A stretch of 64,000 nucleotides of DNA from Liopterus haemorrhoidalis (GCA_963971575.1 OZ020611.1:204766743-204830742), one strand, 5' to 3'; shown: positions 12,524 through 22,537, counted from the stretch's first letter. Notes: generated by a model from the sequence alone, not told the origin. Numbers and translations: made by a program.

Positions 12524-12775
12524 TATAAAAATATACAATAGAATTATGTATCACAATTATTTATACAGTCAGCGCTGACTTAACGTACTTAATGCGTTCC
12601 CAATGTGTTGTACGTTAAGCGATTTGTACGTTAACCGGACGGTGTATTTCCATGTAAATGTACATGGTTACGATTTTTTGGTACTCATATTGCTTCTCCA
12701 TGTTCGTACGAACGTACACTTTGTCCGCACAAACGTACAATCATCGTACGAGATATTTCCAAGATTATATACAAA

Positions 12776-15013
12776 ATGAAACTTAATTGGCTTAATTATG
12801 AAATTGGATTCCTACATAAAAAACTACAGATTCTACAACTCGAAGCTTACGTTCTACATCAAGAAATCAGCAACTCTCTACCCCCTCTAGAATGGACTTA
12901 CCTAGATAGAAGAATGCATAGAATAATAAAACAGAAAATAACCAACAAAACTATAATTATCAACAAAAAACTACAAAAACTTCTCCAAGATTCTAAGGAC
13001 AACACTACAACAGTATGCAGTATTACCCCTACTAGTGACAACAGTAAACCAAGTGTAAGTGATAACAGTGATCTAAGTGTTAGTGTAGCCAACTCCTCTA
13101 CCATTTATAATAAAAGCGATAGTGAATTTGATTGTGACGAAATTAATTTACTAAACAAAGGACTTAAGCACGCTTTGACTCCATCAAAATTCCCCATAGA
13201 AGACATCGTTAATGATATTGAGACTGGTCTACAACGCATTCCATACAATGAAGCTCAAGAAATTCGGTCCAAGTGTAAACGTGTTTTAAAATACATTAAA
13301 ACACATAAATCAATTTCAAAAAAAGAAACCCAAATAGCACGTAAGTTAAAAAATAAAAATGTCTTTTATTTAAAAGCAGACAAAGGAAATTCTATAGTTA
13401 TAGTTAATAAAACCGATTATTTTAATGATGTAGAAGAAATGTTAAAGAATGGTCCTTACCAACCAGTAAAAGAATCCCCCTTAAATAAATATAAAAAACA
13501 ACTTAACGAAACCCTTAAAGAACGTAACTTATTAATAGACAAGAAACAAAGATTGCGATTAATACCAAAAAATCCACACATCTCCAGACTATACTGTTTA
13601 CCTAAAATACATAAACCTGGAAACACATATAGACCTATTGTGTCTAATATTAACTCTTCAACCTATAAATTAGCTAAATGGTTAGTCCAAGAATTCAATT
13701 TTATAAAACTAGAAAATGATTTTTGCATAAAAAATTCTTTACAATTAATTGAAAAAATTAAAGATTTAAAACTAAAAGAAAAATCGAAATTAATATCATT
13801 TGACGTAACGTCTTTGTTTCCAAGCGTCCCTATCCCTGAAACTTTACAGATTCTAAAAAATGTTCTATTAAGAAATAACGTTTCTATTGAAAAAACTGAA
13901 CAATACATAAAATTAACAAAATTATGCATGGACCAAACCACTTTCATTTTCAATGGTAAATTCTATTCTCAAACATTTGGAACCGCTATGGGAAATGCAC
14001 TGTCTCCATTCCTAGCCAACATCTTCTTAAATCACGTAGAAAATAAAATAAAATCCTCATCAATAAAAGACTCGTTCCCTACGGTATGGTTGCGTTACGT
14101 AGATGATATTTTCGCTATAATAGATGATACCTTTAATCTAGATTCTTTCATTAATTACATTAACAATATTTACCCTTCATTAAAATTTACATTTGAATTA
14201 GAAATAGACAATAGACTACCATTTTTAGACCTTCTTATAATAAAAAACGGACAAAAAATAGAATTTGACATTTACCGAAAAACTACACATTCAGATATTC
14301 ACATCAATAATACCTCCATGAGTCCTACCAACCATAAACACGCCGCTTTCCATAGCTTAATACACCGACTTATAAATGTACCTTTATCTAAAGAAAAATA
14401 TAATATTGAATTTAAAAAAATAATCCACACTGCAGAAATTAACGGATACAATAGGAGTCTTATCAATAAATTACATCATAAACACAATTTAAAAAACAAA
14501 ATAAAACTATCCACCTCCTTATGTAATATGTCCACCCAAAAAAACCCAGCTAAATACGTAAGAATATTATACCATCCCTCAATATACCACAAAATCAAAA
14601 ATATTTTTTCTAAACATAACATAATTACAGCATTTTACAACCCTATAAAAATTAAAGCCCTATTAGGAAGTCACTTAGACAAAATTCAAAATCTTCAAAA
14701 ATCAGGTGTATATAAAATTAACTGTAAAAAATGTAACAAAATATATATAGGACAAACGCAAAGAAATTTAGAAACTAGATTTAAGGAACATAAAAATTAC
14801 ATTAAAAATTTAGATATTAATAGATCATCGTTAGCATTTCATAAAATAAAAACAGGGCATGACATAGACGCTATTTCGCTACTTAAAGAAAGTAATTCTT
14901 ATAATTTAAACATGTTGGAGGCAATAGAAATGAAGCAAAATTCCAAAATCCTAATTAACACCGACCTAAGTCCTTTACAAAACCCGCTTTTAGAGATAAT
15001 CCCAACAACCTAA
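12776..15013 (+). CDS. Penelope-like reverse transcriptase with C-terminal GIY-YIG endonuclease
   Basis: An intact 745-residue frame. Penelope-like proteins nick DNA with a GIY-YIG nuclease and prime cDNA synthesis there. Order along the protein: Lys-rich N-terminus (1-120); RT region about 190-500, with LPKIHKPGNTYRPIVS near 275, SFDVTSLFPSVP near 341, GTAMGNALSP near 402 and the catalytic YVDD near 441; PFLDL near 482; a CxxC motif near 650; and the nuclease with GVY (644), YIG (657), an Arg and His in TRFKEH (about 667-672) and a late Glu in MLEAIE. RT and nuclease together are diagnostic of the canonical endonuclease-bearing Penelope clade. All catalytic positions I can check are present. 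The start is the first Met after the insertion boundary; the true N-terminus could be longer in a complete element. Confidence 0.93.
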   Translation: MKLNWLNYEIGFLHKKLQILQLEAYVLHQEISNSLPPLEWTYLDRRMHRIIKQKITNKTIIINKKLQKLLQDSKDNTTTVCSITPTSDNSKPSVSDNSDLSVSVANSSTIYNKSDSEFDCDEINLLNKGLKHALTPSKFPIEDIVNDIETGLQRIPYNEAQEIRSKCKRVLKYIKTHKSISKKETQIARKLKNKNVFYLKADKGNSIVIVNKTDYFNDVEEMLKNGPYQPVKESPLNKYKKQLNETLKERNLLIDKKQRLRLIPKNPHISRLYCLPKIHKPGNTYRPIVSNINSSTYKLAKWLVQEFNFIKLENDFCIKNSLQLIEKIKDLKLKEKSKLISFDVTSLFPSVPIPETLQILKNVLLRNNVSIEKTEQYIKLTKLCMDQTTFIFNGKFYSQTFGTAMGNALSPFLANIFLNHVENKIKSSSIKDSFPTVWLRYVDDIFAIIDDTFNLDSFINYINNIYPSLKFTFELEIDNRLPFLDLLIIKNGQKIEFDIYRKTTHSDIHINNTSMSPTNHKHAAFHSLIHRLINVPLSKEKYNIEFKKIIHTAEINGYNRSLINKLHHKHNLKNKIKLSTSLCNMSTQKNPAKYVRILYHPSIYHKIKNIFSKHNIITAFYNPIKIKALLGSHLDKIQNLQKSGVYKINCKKCNKIYIGQTQRNLETRFKEHKNYIKNLDINRSSLAFHKIKTGHDIDAISLLKESNSYNLNMLEAIEMKQNSKILINTDLSPLQNPLLEIIPTT

Positions 15014-15130
15014 TTATAAAAAATTCCCCAATTCATAACCATTACCTACAATAATCGTAAATGTTCAAATACCCTAATTCACCCCCATCCACACCACTGA
15101 TCTTACCTAACTATGTATAAATATTGTAAT

Positions 15131-15199
15131 AAGTTTGTTATATTTAGTCTATTGATAATGTTCACGTGGTGAACGAAATGTACATCTAGTATAAAAATA
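15131..15199 (+). ncRNA. Hammerhead-ribozyme-like fold in the Penelope 3' region
   Basis: Reading 5' to 3': a half-stem TTATA...CTA; core TTGATAA (15152-15158); a perfect 6-bp stem GTTCAC/GTGAAC (15160-15165 and 15169-15174) with a 3-base loop; GAAA (15175-15178); a tiny palindrome TGTACA; TC; then TAG...TATAA, which pairs back with CTA and TTATA. The order matches a type I hammerhead, and Penelope-like elements are known to carry hammerheads in their terminal repeats. Deviations from the consensus CTGATGA core (T for C3, A for G8, one extra base before stem II) make activity doubtful. Confidence 0.4.
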
Positions 15200-15322
15200 A
15201 AAAATTTGAAGGAAAGATCTACTATTTTCTTAATTTCAAACCCTTCAATTTCAACATTCATATTTGTACAATCATCGCTTTGTGAATGGGCATTCGCTAG
15301 AAATTTGTGAATTATTAGAGAA

Positions 15323-15448
15323 ATGGAGGTTGAAAATGTTGTAGAATTAATAGATAATTCGGAACCTGATTTGGAATCAAGAAACGATGTAATTCGGAAT
15401 CTTTGCAGTAGTACCGCTTGTTATCAGGAAAAGAAGAAGGCTTCAGTT
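15323..15448 (+). pseudogene. Tigger-like transposase C-terminal remnant
   Basis: About 42 codons starting MEVENVVELIDN, rich in acidic residues, reach a stop at 15446-15448. The same frame then continues with LTVDKSL. An acidic NVxELI segment followed by an LTxDKF-like tail is how Tigger/jerky-type transposases end. The position between Tigger-like terminal repeats supports the call. The catalytic core is gone. Confidence 0.5.
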
Positions 15449-15786
15449 TAATTAACTGTGGACAAATCTTTGACAAAAAATACCAACAGTGGGTAATTTT
15501 TGTATGAAATACATGTATTTATTTATTTTCTATTCATTATATTGTTAGTATTTTTTGTGAATAAAAAAGTACATAAAATTTTATAATCTATTCAGTTATA
15601 CGCCCATTTTTTTTTTGTCCGTCAAAATTTGCGTGTTACGGAAATCTGCACGCATTTTCGCCGACGGGTCTAAGTGAAGTGTACGTTCGTGAGGATATTT
15701 GTACGTTCGTGCGGACATGTTGACAAAATATGTCTGTACGTAACATCGAACGTACGTTAAGCGGCCGTACGTTAAGTGAGTTTATA

Positions 15787-16080
15787 ACCAGAAAATAAAT
15801 CTTAATTTCAATGCATATTTTTATTTAGAATATTTGGGGAGTTACGGGCGGACATCTTAAAGCTAAACTTTTGAAATATCTTCCTTATAATTACTTAACA
15901 GCAAAAATATATAAAACAAAAATTATTTATAATAAGAAAACAATTTTTTTTTATTGTTTACACTTTTCTACTGAATGAATATTACTACTGAAAAAAGATA
16001 ATTATTGAAGAAGTCTATTTATGGGGCAAGGGGAGTGTTACTTATAAGGATAAAATATCTCATTTATCATTCAACAGAAA
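15787..16080. other. AT-rich spacer
   Basis: Nothing recognised between the Tigger-like element and repeat E2. Confidence 0.4.
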
Positions 16081-16396
16081 AAATCAGCTGTGGCCACCAC
16101 AGGAGCGACCGCCATCACAAAGTACTTGTTTAATTTATGCTGCTTTATCAAAAAATGTCTCAAATAAAAGTTGTTAGTTATTGCTTTTATAGCAACTTTT
16201 GTTAAATAAATTTTGTTGTGAAATATTCGCAAAAGTCTTAAAACCAACACGAGTAAACTCCCATTTCTAGTTAACCGATTTTTACCAAAAGTTGATAAAC
16301 TCATGCCATTGATGTCGAAAGCTTAAAAATGAAATTTCATAAAAATCCTTTTAGCCGAATTTGCTCTGCTCGTGTACACGGACCGACAGACAGACC

Positions 16397-16429
<33 letters not shown>

Positions 16430-16567
16430 GCTGACAGACATCATGCTAAAAATAGTCAAAACGTTATGTAGGGACCTCAGTTCGTGGAGATCCATCGAAA
16501 TTTCGAAATGTCAAAATCGGTATGATCACAATACCTCCATTATGTTGGCGATCGGTAAAAATTAATA
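16081..16567 (+). repeat. Repeat family E2, copy 2
   Basis: Same left edge (AATCAGCTGTGGCCACCACA) and same post-microsatellite block as 8567-9182, with a (GACA)n tract at about 16381-16439. It lacks the internal AT-rich part of the first copy, so one of the two carries an indel. The frame reading PTDRPTDRQTDRQ is simply the microsatellite. Confidence 0.7.
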
Positions 16568-16597
16568 TGAGAAATGACTGAACTATTCCTCTCTGAT

Positions 16598-17062
16598 CAG
16601 GGCCGGCGCTAAGATTTGCGAGGCCATGTGCGAGAAGAGCCGTGGGGCCTGCTGTTCAGATCCAAGTGAGGAGCAAAAAAAAGGTCCTCATCTCCATGCG
16701 CGGGGCCTATTGTTGAACCGCGGGGCCTGTTGTTCAGATCCAAGTGAGGAGCAAAAAAAAGGTCCTCATCTCCATGCGCCTATTGTTGCCTATTGTGGCC
16801 TATTGTTGAACCGCGGGGCCTGTTGTTCAAATCCAAGTGAGGAGCAAAAAAAAGGTCCTCATCTCCATGCGCGGGGCCTATTGTTGAACCGCGGGGCCTG
16901 TTGTTGAACCGCGGGGCCTGCTTGTCAGATCCAAGTGAGGAACAAAAAAAAAACAAGGTCCTCATCTCCATGCGCGGGGCCTGTTATTGAACCGCGGGGC
17001 CTGCTGTTAACCGCGGGGCCATGTGCGGCTGCACATGCTGCACATGCCTCGCGCCGGCCCTG
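16598..17062. mobile_element. hAT MITE composed of a minisatellite, 8-bp TSD TCTCTGAT
   Basis: The termini CAGGGCCGGCGC and GCGCCGGCCCTG are perfect inverted repeats, flanked on both sides by TCTCTGAT (16590-16597 and 17063-17070). Inside, blocks such as GGACCTTTTTTTTGCTCCTC (reverse) and CGCGGGGCCTGTTGTT repeat about four times in irregular order. The GC-rich unit contrasts sharply with the flanks. Frames across it are only the translated repeat. Confidence 0.9.
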
Positions 17063-17748
17063 TCTCTGATTAATGGAAATTTTAATAATATATATATTTG
17101 CGGAGCTATGGGAAGAGCTACCTATAAACGAAGTATCTCACTTAATATTTATTTACCCCAAATCGTACGTCTATATTTACTTTCTTTAATGAATTATCGT
17201 CACTCTCTATTTTTAGCAGCACAATCCTCCTATTGTTTTTGGTCCAACACGTTGATATCAGTAGCGTACGCAAGGGGGATTAGGAGGATAAATCCACTCT
17301 CGAAAATTCGAAAAGAATTTAAATTATAAATTACCACATTTCAAAATCCCTCCCTGAAATATTTTTCTGCGTATGCCACTGGTTGATATGCAAAATAGTA
17401 AATTGTGGATAATAGCATTAAAATAAAGCCAGCTTAACGCAACTTTTCTTACATAGGTGTAATTAGGTAGTATAACTTAACAGACTGCAACTCATTTGTG
17501 TAATGCTTCGTTTAATGGTAGGTTTAACATTACAGATTATAATTTTTTCATACATAACTAACAATCTGAAATATAACTAGTAACAATCTATACATAAAAA
17601 ATTACAGTGAATTTTTATCTACCTAATAGATATTTTTATCTATTTAATAAATATTTTTAATTGTAAAAACATTGTTGTTATCGATGTTATCGCACAATTG
17701 CTTAATAAACGGTATCAGACAACAATTGTCTGATACCTACCTTTATTC
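17063..17748. other. AT-rich interval with a short perfect hairpin
   Basis: No gene. GGTATCAGACAA and TTGTCTGATACC (17711-17737) form a 12-bp stem with a 3-base loop, in spacer with no other recognisable feature. Confidence 0.45.
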
Positions 17749-17928
17749 TTTGCTCATCAGCTGGTTTGGATTCCTTCTTTTGGCCCATCGGCTAGTTTGG
17801 TTTCATTTTTTATTCATCAGCTAGTTAGTATTTCTTTTTATTGCTAATCAGCTAGTATGGATTTAATTTTTGCTCATTGGCTAGTTTGGATAGCCTTTTT
17901 GCTCATCAGCTAGTTACGATTTCGTTTT
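17749..17928 (+). repeat. Degenerate tandem repeat, about 35-bp unit
   Basis: About five to six diverged copies of TTTTTGCTCATCAGCTAGTT with GGATTT-like spacers run up to the left end of the adjacent D copy. The copies differ by substitutions and short indels. It is non-coding. Confidence 0.7.
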
Positions 17929-18860
17929 TAGGGTTTTGTAGGTATGACCAAAAAACCCTTATACCGTCATTTTGTCATCTGTCTGTCTGTCTGTCTGTTC
18001 GGCAAAAATTGTAGCCAAACGGCTAAACCTAGAGAGTTGAAATTTGGCATGCTTATACAACTCTTTGACCCGCACATAGGAAAAATACTAAAACATCTAA
18101 AAAACATATCCCCCTAAAAATATAAACAAATATGTGCTCATCAAAAAATAATTTTTTTTTTTAAATTCTGAGTAGGATATCAAATAAAAGCCCCTAGTAC
18201 GTGGATTAATGATCAAGATTTTATTTTTGCAAAATAAATTATTTTGATGCGATTTTTGCCAAAATTCTGCAAAAAAAAAATTTTTTTCCCACACCCTGTA
18301 GCCCAGATGGTTTAAACTAAAAATCTGAAAAAATTCTAAGTAATGTACATTGGTGTGAACCGGAATAGTACAACAGGAATTTTTGATCAGGTTATGTTTT
18401 CGGAGAATAACGCATTTTTTGAGTTTTTAACTAAAATATGTTAAATATTTAATTCGCTATGAAACTAACAAGATCAGTAGCTCTAATAGCGTAGATGGTT
18501 TTGTCGTGGGCTTTGTAATTTGCAAACTAGAGTTCGTTTCCTGTCAATTTTATTTTTTCTGTTTTTTTTGCATTTTTATTTTGTTTAAATTATTTTGTCA
18601 AAATTCTAGTTATATTTTGGTAAATGTTGCATTTGCATTTAAGAGCGTAAATTTATTAACCAGTTGGAATTATTTTCATTCTAGATGTCATGTATACGAA
18701 ACCAGAGGGGCGGAGCATATGGCTTAAAACAACCAATGGAAGCCATAGGCGCAATTTTCAAAATCTTAATGAACCTTACTGTATAAAAAAAATACTGCAT
18801 ATATTTAGAAACCAAAATAATGGTATTAGGTATTCGAATTAAAATTAACAAAAAAATATT
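17924..18860 (+). repeat. Repeat family D, copy with tRNA-like module (right end lost)
   Basis: It begins CGTTTTTAGGGTTTTGTAGG, followed by CTGT microsatellite, AGCCAAACGGCTAAACC and the same blocks as 23479-24554. The hairpin-type terminus seen in other copies is missing. A tRNA-like segment sits at 18471-18550. Non-coding. Confidence 0.75.
18471..18550 (+). ncRNA. tRNA-like module inside repeat D (decayed)
   Basis: AATAGCGTAGATGGTT resembles a tRNA A box, and the expected B box region reads GAGTTCGTTTCC, which is degraded. It occupies the same place as the better preserved modules at 24050 and 45590 in the other D copies. No acceptor stem or mature tRNA fold is claimed. Confidence 0.4.
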
Positions 18861-19036
18861 GGAGGTTAATTGAAATTAGGCACGCTTGTACTTTGTACGC
18901 TGTACTCTCTTTGACCAACGTATAATAGTATAATAAAATAACTGAACACTACACACTACACTCTACAGTGTAGAGTGTAATGTTGTGTTCTATACTCGGT
19001 CCTCAGCTATTAATTTTTGTCTATTATATTTTTATA

Positions 19037-19680
19037 ATAAAGACACACGCTATCTTAGCCATAATAACAAAAAATCCTTAACATTATTAGCCATTATTTA
19101 GCCATGTATTAAAAAAATTATTAATTTTATCAAAAACACAAAAACTGCATTATTTTTCAAAAACGCAATCGTATCAAAAATTCCTCTCTTACGTTTCCAG
19201 CTCAAATCAATGTACATTACCTATAATTTTTTCAGATTTTTAGATTAACCCCTTTGGGTAAAAGGGGGCGGGACAAAAACTTTTTTGGCTGAAATCATTT
19301 TTGGTCTTAAAAGAAACGAATTAAAAAACTACTTTTCGTTCCTTAATTTACGTTTTAAGTGCTTACTTTTGATACCACACAATACTTTTTTAAAAAATAC
19401 TTATTTTTTCAAAAATCTATATTTTTCGAAATACCAATCTGATCAATAATTCCAGTTGAACTATTCCGTTTCTATCAATGTACATTATGGAAATTATTTC
19501 AGATTTTTAGATCAACTCCTCTGGAAGATAGGTTGGGGGACAAATGTTTTTTTTTTTACATATTTTTGGTAAAAATCCAATAAAAAAATGATTTAGCAAA
19601 TATAAAAATTTGTTCGTCTATCCGCGTGCTAAGTTATTTTATTTGGTACCCCACTCAAAATTTAAAAAAAATATTTAATT
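19037..19680 (-). repeat. Repeat family D fragment
   Basis: Blocks AAAAACACAAAAACTG, CAATGTACATTACCTATAAT and GGGTAAAAGGGGGCGGGACA match the D copies at 10000 and 29100. Both canonical ends are missing, so boundaries are approximate. Confidence 0.55.
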
Positions 19681-20178
19681 GACAGAGGAGTCCGTGTATT
19701 CTCGGTGAAACATAGTTATATAGGATAAATAAATAAAGCATTCGGTAAGTTTCACAATTATAAGTTTAATGTTACTCTATACGTATTTCGGCAGTGACGC
19801 CATATACACGAGTTCAAATTACAAACTAAACTTATTTTTTAACAGATAAATTCAGTGGGAATAAATATTAATGGTAGGGAATCATGGCCCCCGTATCCCT
19901 GGTCGGGCCCCCAGGCCATAAATTTTGGCGGGCCCTTATGCACTCCCTTTACTGTTAAAATAGAAATTGTATAGGTCATACTTAATTTTGACTAAAAGTA
20001 AATAAATTTTAAAATGGTTTGAAAGAAATTTGTCTCGTCTACTTAAAAAAAAAACTTTTTATTATGCAAAATTAAATATGGCCTGTTGATCTAAGGATAG
20101 CATAGTAAAAATGACTTTAAATTACAATACATTTTTATTTTACAATATATAAATACAGAATATAAAATATTAAAATTC

Positions 20179-20400
20179 TTATAAATTATATTTTCTAGCT
20201 TTTATTGACGCAAAGTCTTGAATTATATCTGTATTATCAACTAATTTTGCTAAATCATTTTTAATGCACAAAATTGCTAAATGTTTAAATCATTCCTGAC
20301 TTGTTGCATTTCTTTGCCACGTTTTCAAAGAATTTGCCAGCTTACTAAACGATCTTTCTGCCGAAGAAACTGTAAGTGGAATTGTACAAAACAATTTATT
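20179..20400 (-). pseudogene. hAT transposase C-terminal dimerisation domain, broken
   Basis: The minus strand reads FCTIPLTVSSAERSFSKL, then TSQE, a stop codon, FKHLAILCI and FASIKARK before the final stop at 20179. SSAERSFSKLK...L and LAILSIE are the core of the hAT dimerisation domain, which lies at the extreme C-terminus of these transposases. One in-frame TGA interrupts it, and nothing upstream in the window supplies the catalytic part. GC-rich blocks at 19880-19945 and 20495-20565 may be remnants of the element ends. The variant is close to the ZMYM1-like hAT proteins common in insects. Confidence 0.8.
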
Positions 20401-20899
20401 AATTTTTTATTCATTTTATAATGAATGTTTTACTTACCTTATACAATTATATTAAAATACAAAAAACAGTATCAGAAAAAATTACAAGTTTACTCCGGGC
20501 CCCCAAGCTCGAGTCCCCAGGCAAGGGCCTTACCAGTCCCCCCTTCTTTGTGGGGGCCATGTAGGGGATACATGTGTAAACCATATTAGCAAATAAAGGG
20601 GGAAAAAAGTGTTTTACCGATTTATTAAGGTGCGTACTGACTTGAGCATTTGTACGCGCACGGATTAAGTGCGCGCACAAATGCTCAGGTGAGTACGAGG
20701 TACAATTTGTGTGCGCGTACAGTAATCCTCCCACGAATGATATCCGTAGCTTGTCGGTCCCAGCGATAAGATCAAAGAACTTGTGCGCTCAGTGTGTACG
20801 GATTTATGCAGTCATATAATTGTACGCGTAAATTTAAGTACACACCAGTAAATATTCAACATGGAATGGAGTAAAACGGTATTGCATGCTGGTAAACGA

Positions 20900-21095
20900 A
20901 TCCCCAGTTGAAAACGTAGGGATATGACTAATCGTTCTCTCGCGGGAACAGCCCTTATAAATCTTGTCTTTCTCCCAATTTTGTGACCAACTTTATTAAC
21001 GAGTAGTTCAAAATCTGCCGCTCACATTCGAACAAAATTTTGGAATTGTCCACTAACCTCTTGCATTTGCAGTTCTGCTAGCATACTTGAACTAT
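20900..21095 (-). pseudogene. PIF/Harbinger transposase fragment
   Basis: The minus strand gives LAELQMQEV...FVRM, a stop codon, AADFELLVNKVGHKIG, RAVPARERLVISLRF. The FxxLL...V...I segment followed by PxRERLxxxLRFL marks the N-terminal part of Harbinger DDE transposases. One in-frame TGA (at the position of a Ser/Trp) and the loss of everything downstream make it a fossil. It lies within matching terminal repeats. The plus-strand ATGGAATGGAGT near 20861 recalls the start of the companion DNA-binding gene but stops within 20 codons. Confidence 0.75.
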
Positions 21096-21178
21096 TGTAT
21101 ATTTCCCTGCTTCTATATAGTTGTGTCATCCACCACCGTTTGTTTTGTTTTTCTTTTTTTTTTTACTTAGTATAATAT

Positions 21179-21625
21179 GGCCACATTCAGCAGACTCACC
21201 AGTGAGTTACCGGTTGGTAATTTTTTTCCTGTATGCATACGTTGATCTACCGGAGAGTTACCGTACTTACTCACCGGTCGCCATTTTATTAACCGGATTT
21301 CATTAACGAACAGTTGCTCACCGGTGACCATTTTGATAGTTATATCTGTAGTAACAAAGAATCAAGCACAAAGCAAGTAAAAAATGATGGAATTGAGTGT
21401 TAAGTCAGTTTACTTAGATATTGAGGAGACGTATATAAAACACATGTACTCTTAAAATTACTGTAAAAGCTTATGTTCAAAATTTACTGTCATTACAATC
21501 TGTCATTGTTTAGATATTGTAGTTTTCATATACGCCGTTCGACAACGCTGCCAAAAAATGTGCATTTAGTCAAATTCACCGGTAAGTTTGTACCGGTAAG
21601 TCACCGATGAGTGCTGAATGCGACC
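21179..21625. mobile_element. Harbinger-like MITE nested in the Harbinger element
   Basis: GGCCACATTCAGCAGACTCA at 21179 and its inverse ending GCTGAATGCGACC at 21625 are terminal repeats, with TAT just outside on both sides (21176-21178, 21626-21628). Motifs ACCGGT and CACCGGTGA recur inside both ends. A short frame starting MMELSVKSVYLDIEE dies after 24 codons and may be the start of a lost gene. Confidence 0.65.
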
Positions 21626-21849
21626 TATGTATGCTGCACTTGTTAAGGCAACAGCATTACTTTCCGCCATCCTTGTTGACACTACTTACTTTAAATAAAT
21701 ATGTGCGTGGATATAACTGAAATACGCGGAGCGAGATTTTACGCGCACAAATTAGAAAGTTGTGTGTGCAAATTTTTTTACCCGTACGAAAATCCGTCTG
21801 CGCACATAATCCGTGCGCGTACAAATGCTCAAGTCAGTACGCACCTTTA

Positions 21850-22074
21850 GGGGCGAGATTTAAACGTTAATCTGGTCATTCATTAAGAGAATTCCAGAGT
21901 TAATAATTTTGTGAATTTCTCGGTATTCTATAAGGTTCAGTTTAAGACTTTTGTTATGAATTATATGTGTAAGATTTTAAAGCCATTAACGGAAAGGTTA
22001 TGATTATTGGTGATCATATGTTCTGCTACGTTGGACTGTTTTACTTTTAAACTGTTCTACTTTTTACTAAAAAA
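21850..22074. other. Spacer without recognised feature
   Basis: AT-rich with no coding or repeat signal that I can support. Confidence 0.35.
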
Positions 22075-22537
22075 AATATTTATTTTTTCATTAATTACAC
22101 ATTTGTTTATATTTATCTGGGGATGTATTTTTTGAACTCTCAGTATTTTTCCTATATGTGGGTCAAAGAATTGTATAAGCATACCAAATTTCAATTTTCT
22201 ATGTTAAGTCGTTTGGCTACAATTTCTACCGTACAGACAGACAGACTGATAGGTTTTTTTGGTGGTCATACCCAGAGCCATAGCAACGGGTTGGCTTCGG
22301 GGCAGTGCCATTGTGTATATTTGGTCATTAAAAGTATTGGCAGGTTTTGGCAATTGCTTGTATTTGTGGAGTGAGGAATTTTTTTTTTACTTATCACTTG
22401 TGTTTCTGGAGTGAGGACCTTTTTTTTACTCATCACTTGGATTTGGGGAAGTAATTTTTATCAATTTAGTTTATTTGCCAAGGGCGCCAAACACCTTGTT
22501 ACGGCTCTGGTCAAACCTACAAAACCCTAAAAAAGAT
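22075..22537 (-). repeat. Repeat family D fragment, interrupted by a hAT MITE
   Basis: It contains ATTTGTTTATATTTATCTGG, CAAATTTCAATTTTCTATG, a GACA tract and the terminus GGTCATACC/ACCTACAAAACCCT. The terminus is cut in two by the MITE at 22273-22509. Confidence 0.75.
22273..22509. mobile_element. hAT MITE inserted in repeat D (8-bp TSD, one mismatch)
   Basis: The ends CAGAGCCATAGCAACGGG and CCTTGTTACGGCTCTG are inverted. The flanks are GTCATACC (22265-22272) and GTCAAACC (22510-22517), 7 of 8 identical. Removing it joins the two halves of the D terminus. Inside, GGAGTGAGGA(C)CTTTTTTTTACT is duplicated. Confidence 0.85.

Larger units (their letters stand above)
12747..15265 (+). mobile_element. 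Penelope-like retroelement with 12-bp TSD
   Basis: GTACAATCATCG occurs at 12735-12746 and again at 15266-15277, directly flanking a 2.5-kb segment that interrupts the Tigger-like element. I read it as the target duplication. The segment contains one long ORF (12776-15013) and a 250-bp 3' region with a hammerhead-like fold. Only 29 bp lie before the ATG, so the 5' terminal repeat is missing or the copy is 5'-truncated. The uninterrupted ORF suggests a fairly recent insertion. Confidence 0.85.
12566..15786 (+). mobile_element. Tigger/pogo-like element split by a Penelope insertion
   Basis: It starts CAGTCAGCGCTGACTTAACG after a TA. The right end, read in reverse, carries the same subterminal motifs (ACTTAACGTAC; GTCCGCACRAACGTACAA). 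Once the Penelope insertion (12747-15265) is removed, only about 700 bp of host element remain, including the tail of a transposase reading frame (15323). The outermost bases on the right are degraded, so that boundary is approximate. It is a deletion derivative of a Tc1/mariner-superfamily element. Confidence 0.7.
20628..21846 (-). mobile_element. Defective PIF/Harbinger element with TTA target duplication
   Basis: Inverted termini of about 40 bp begin AAGGTGCGTACTGACTTGAG on each side and are flanked by TTA (20625-20627 and 21847-21849), the 3-bp duplication expected of PIF/Harbinger elements. A transposase fragment reads leftward near 20900-21095, and a smaller MITE (21179-21625) has inserted into it. 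It is too short for the two genes of an autonomous copy. Confidence 0.8.

Noticed and set aside
16626..16971. Repetitive 93- and 63-residue proteins
   Set aside because: They are the minisatellite of the hAT MITE read in two directions.
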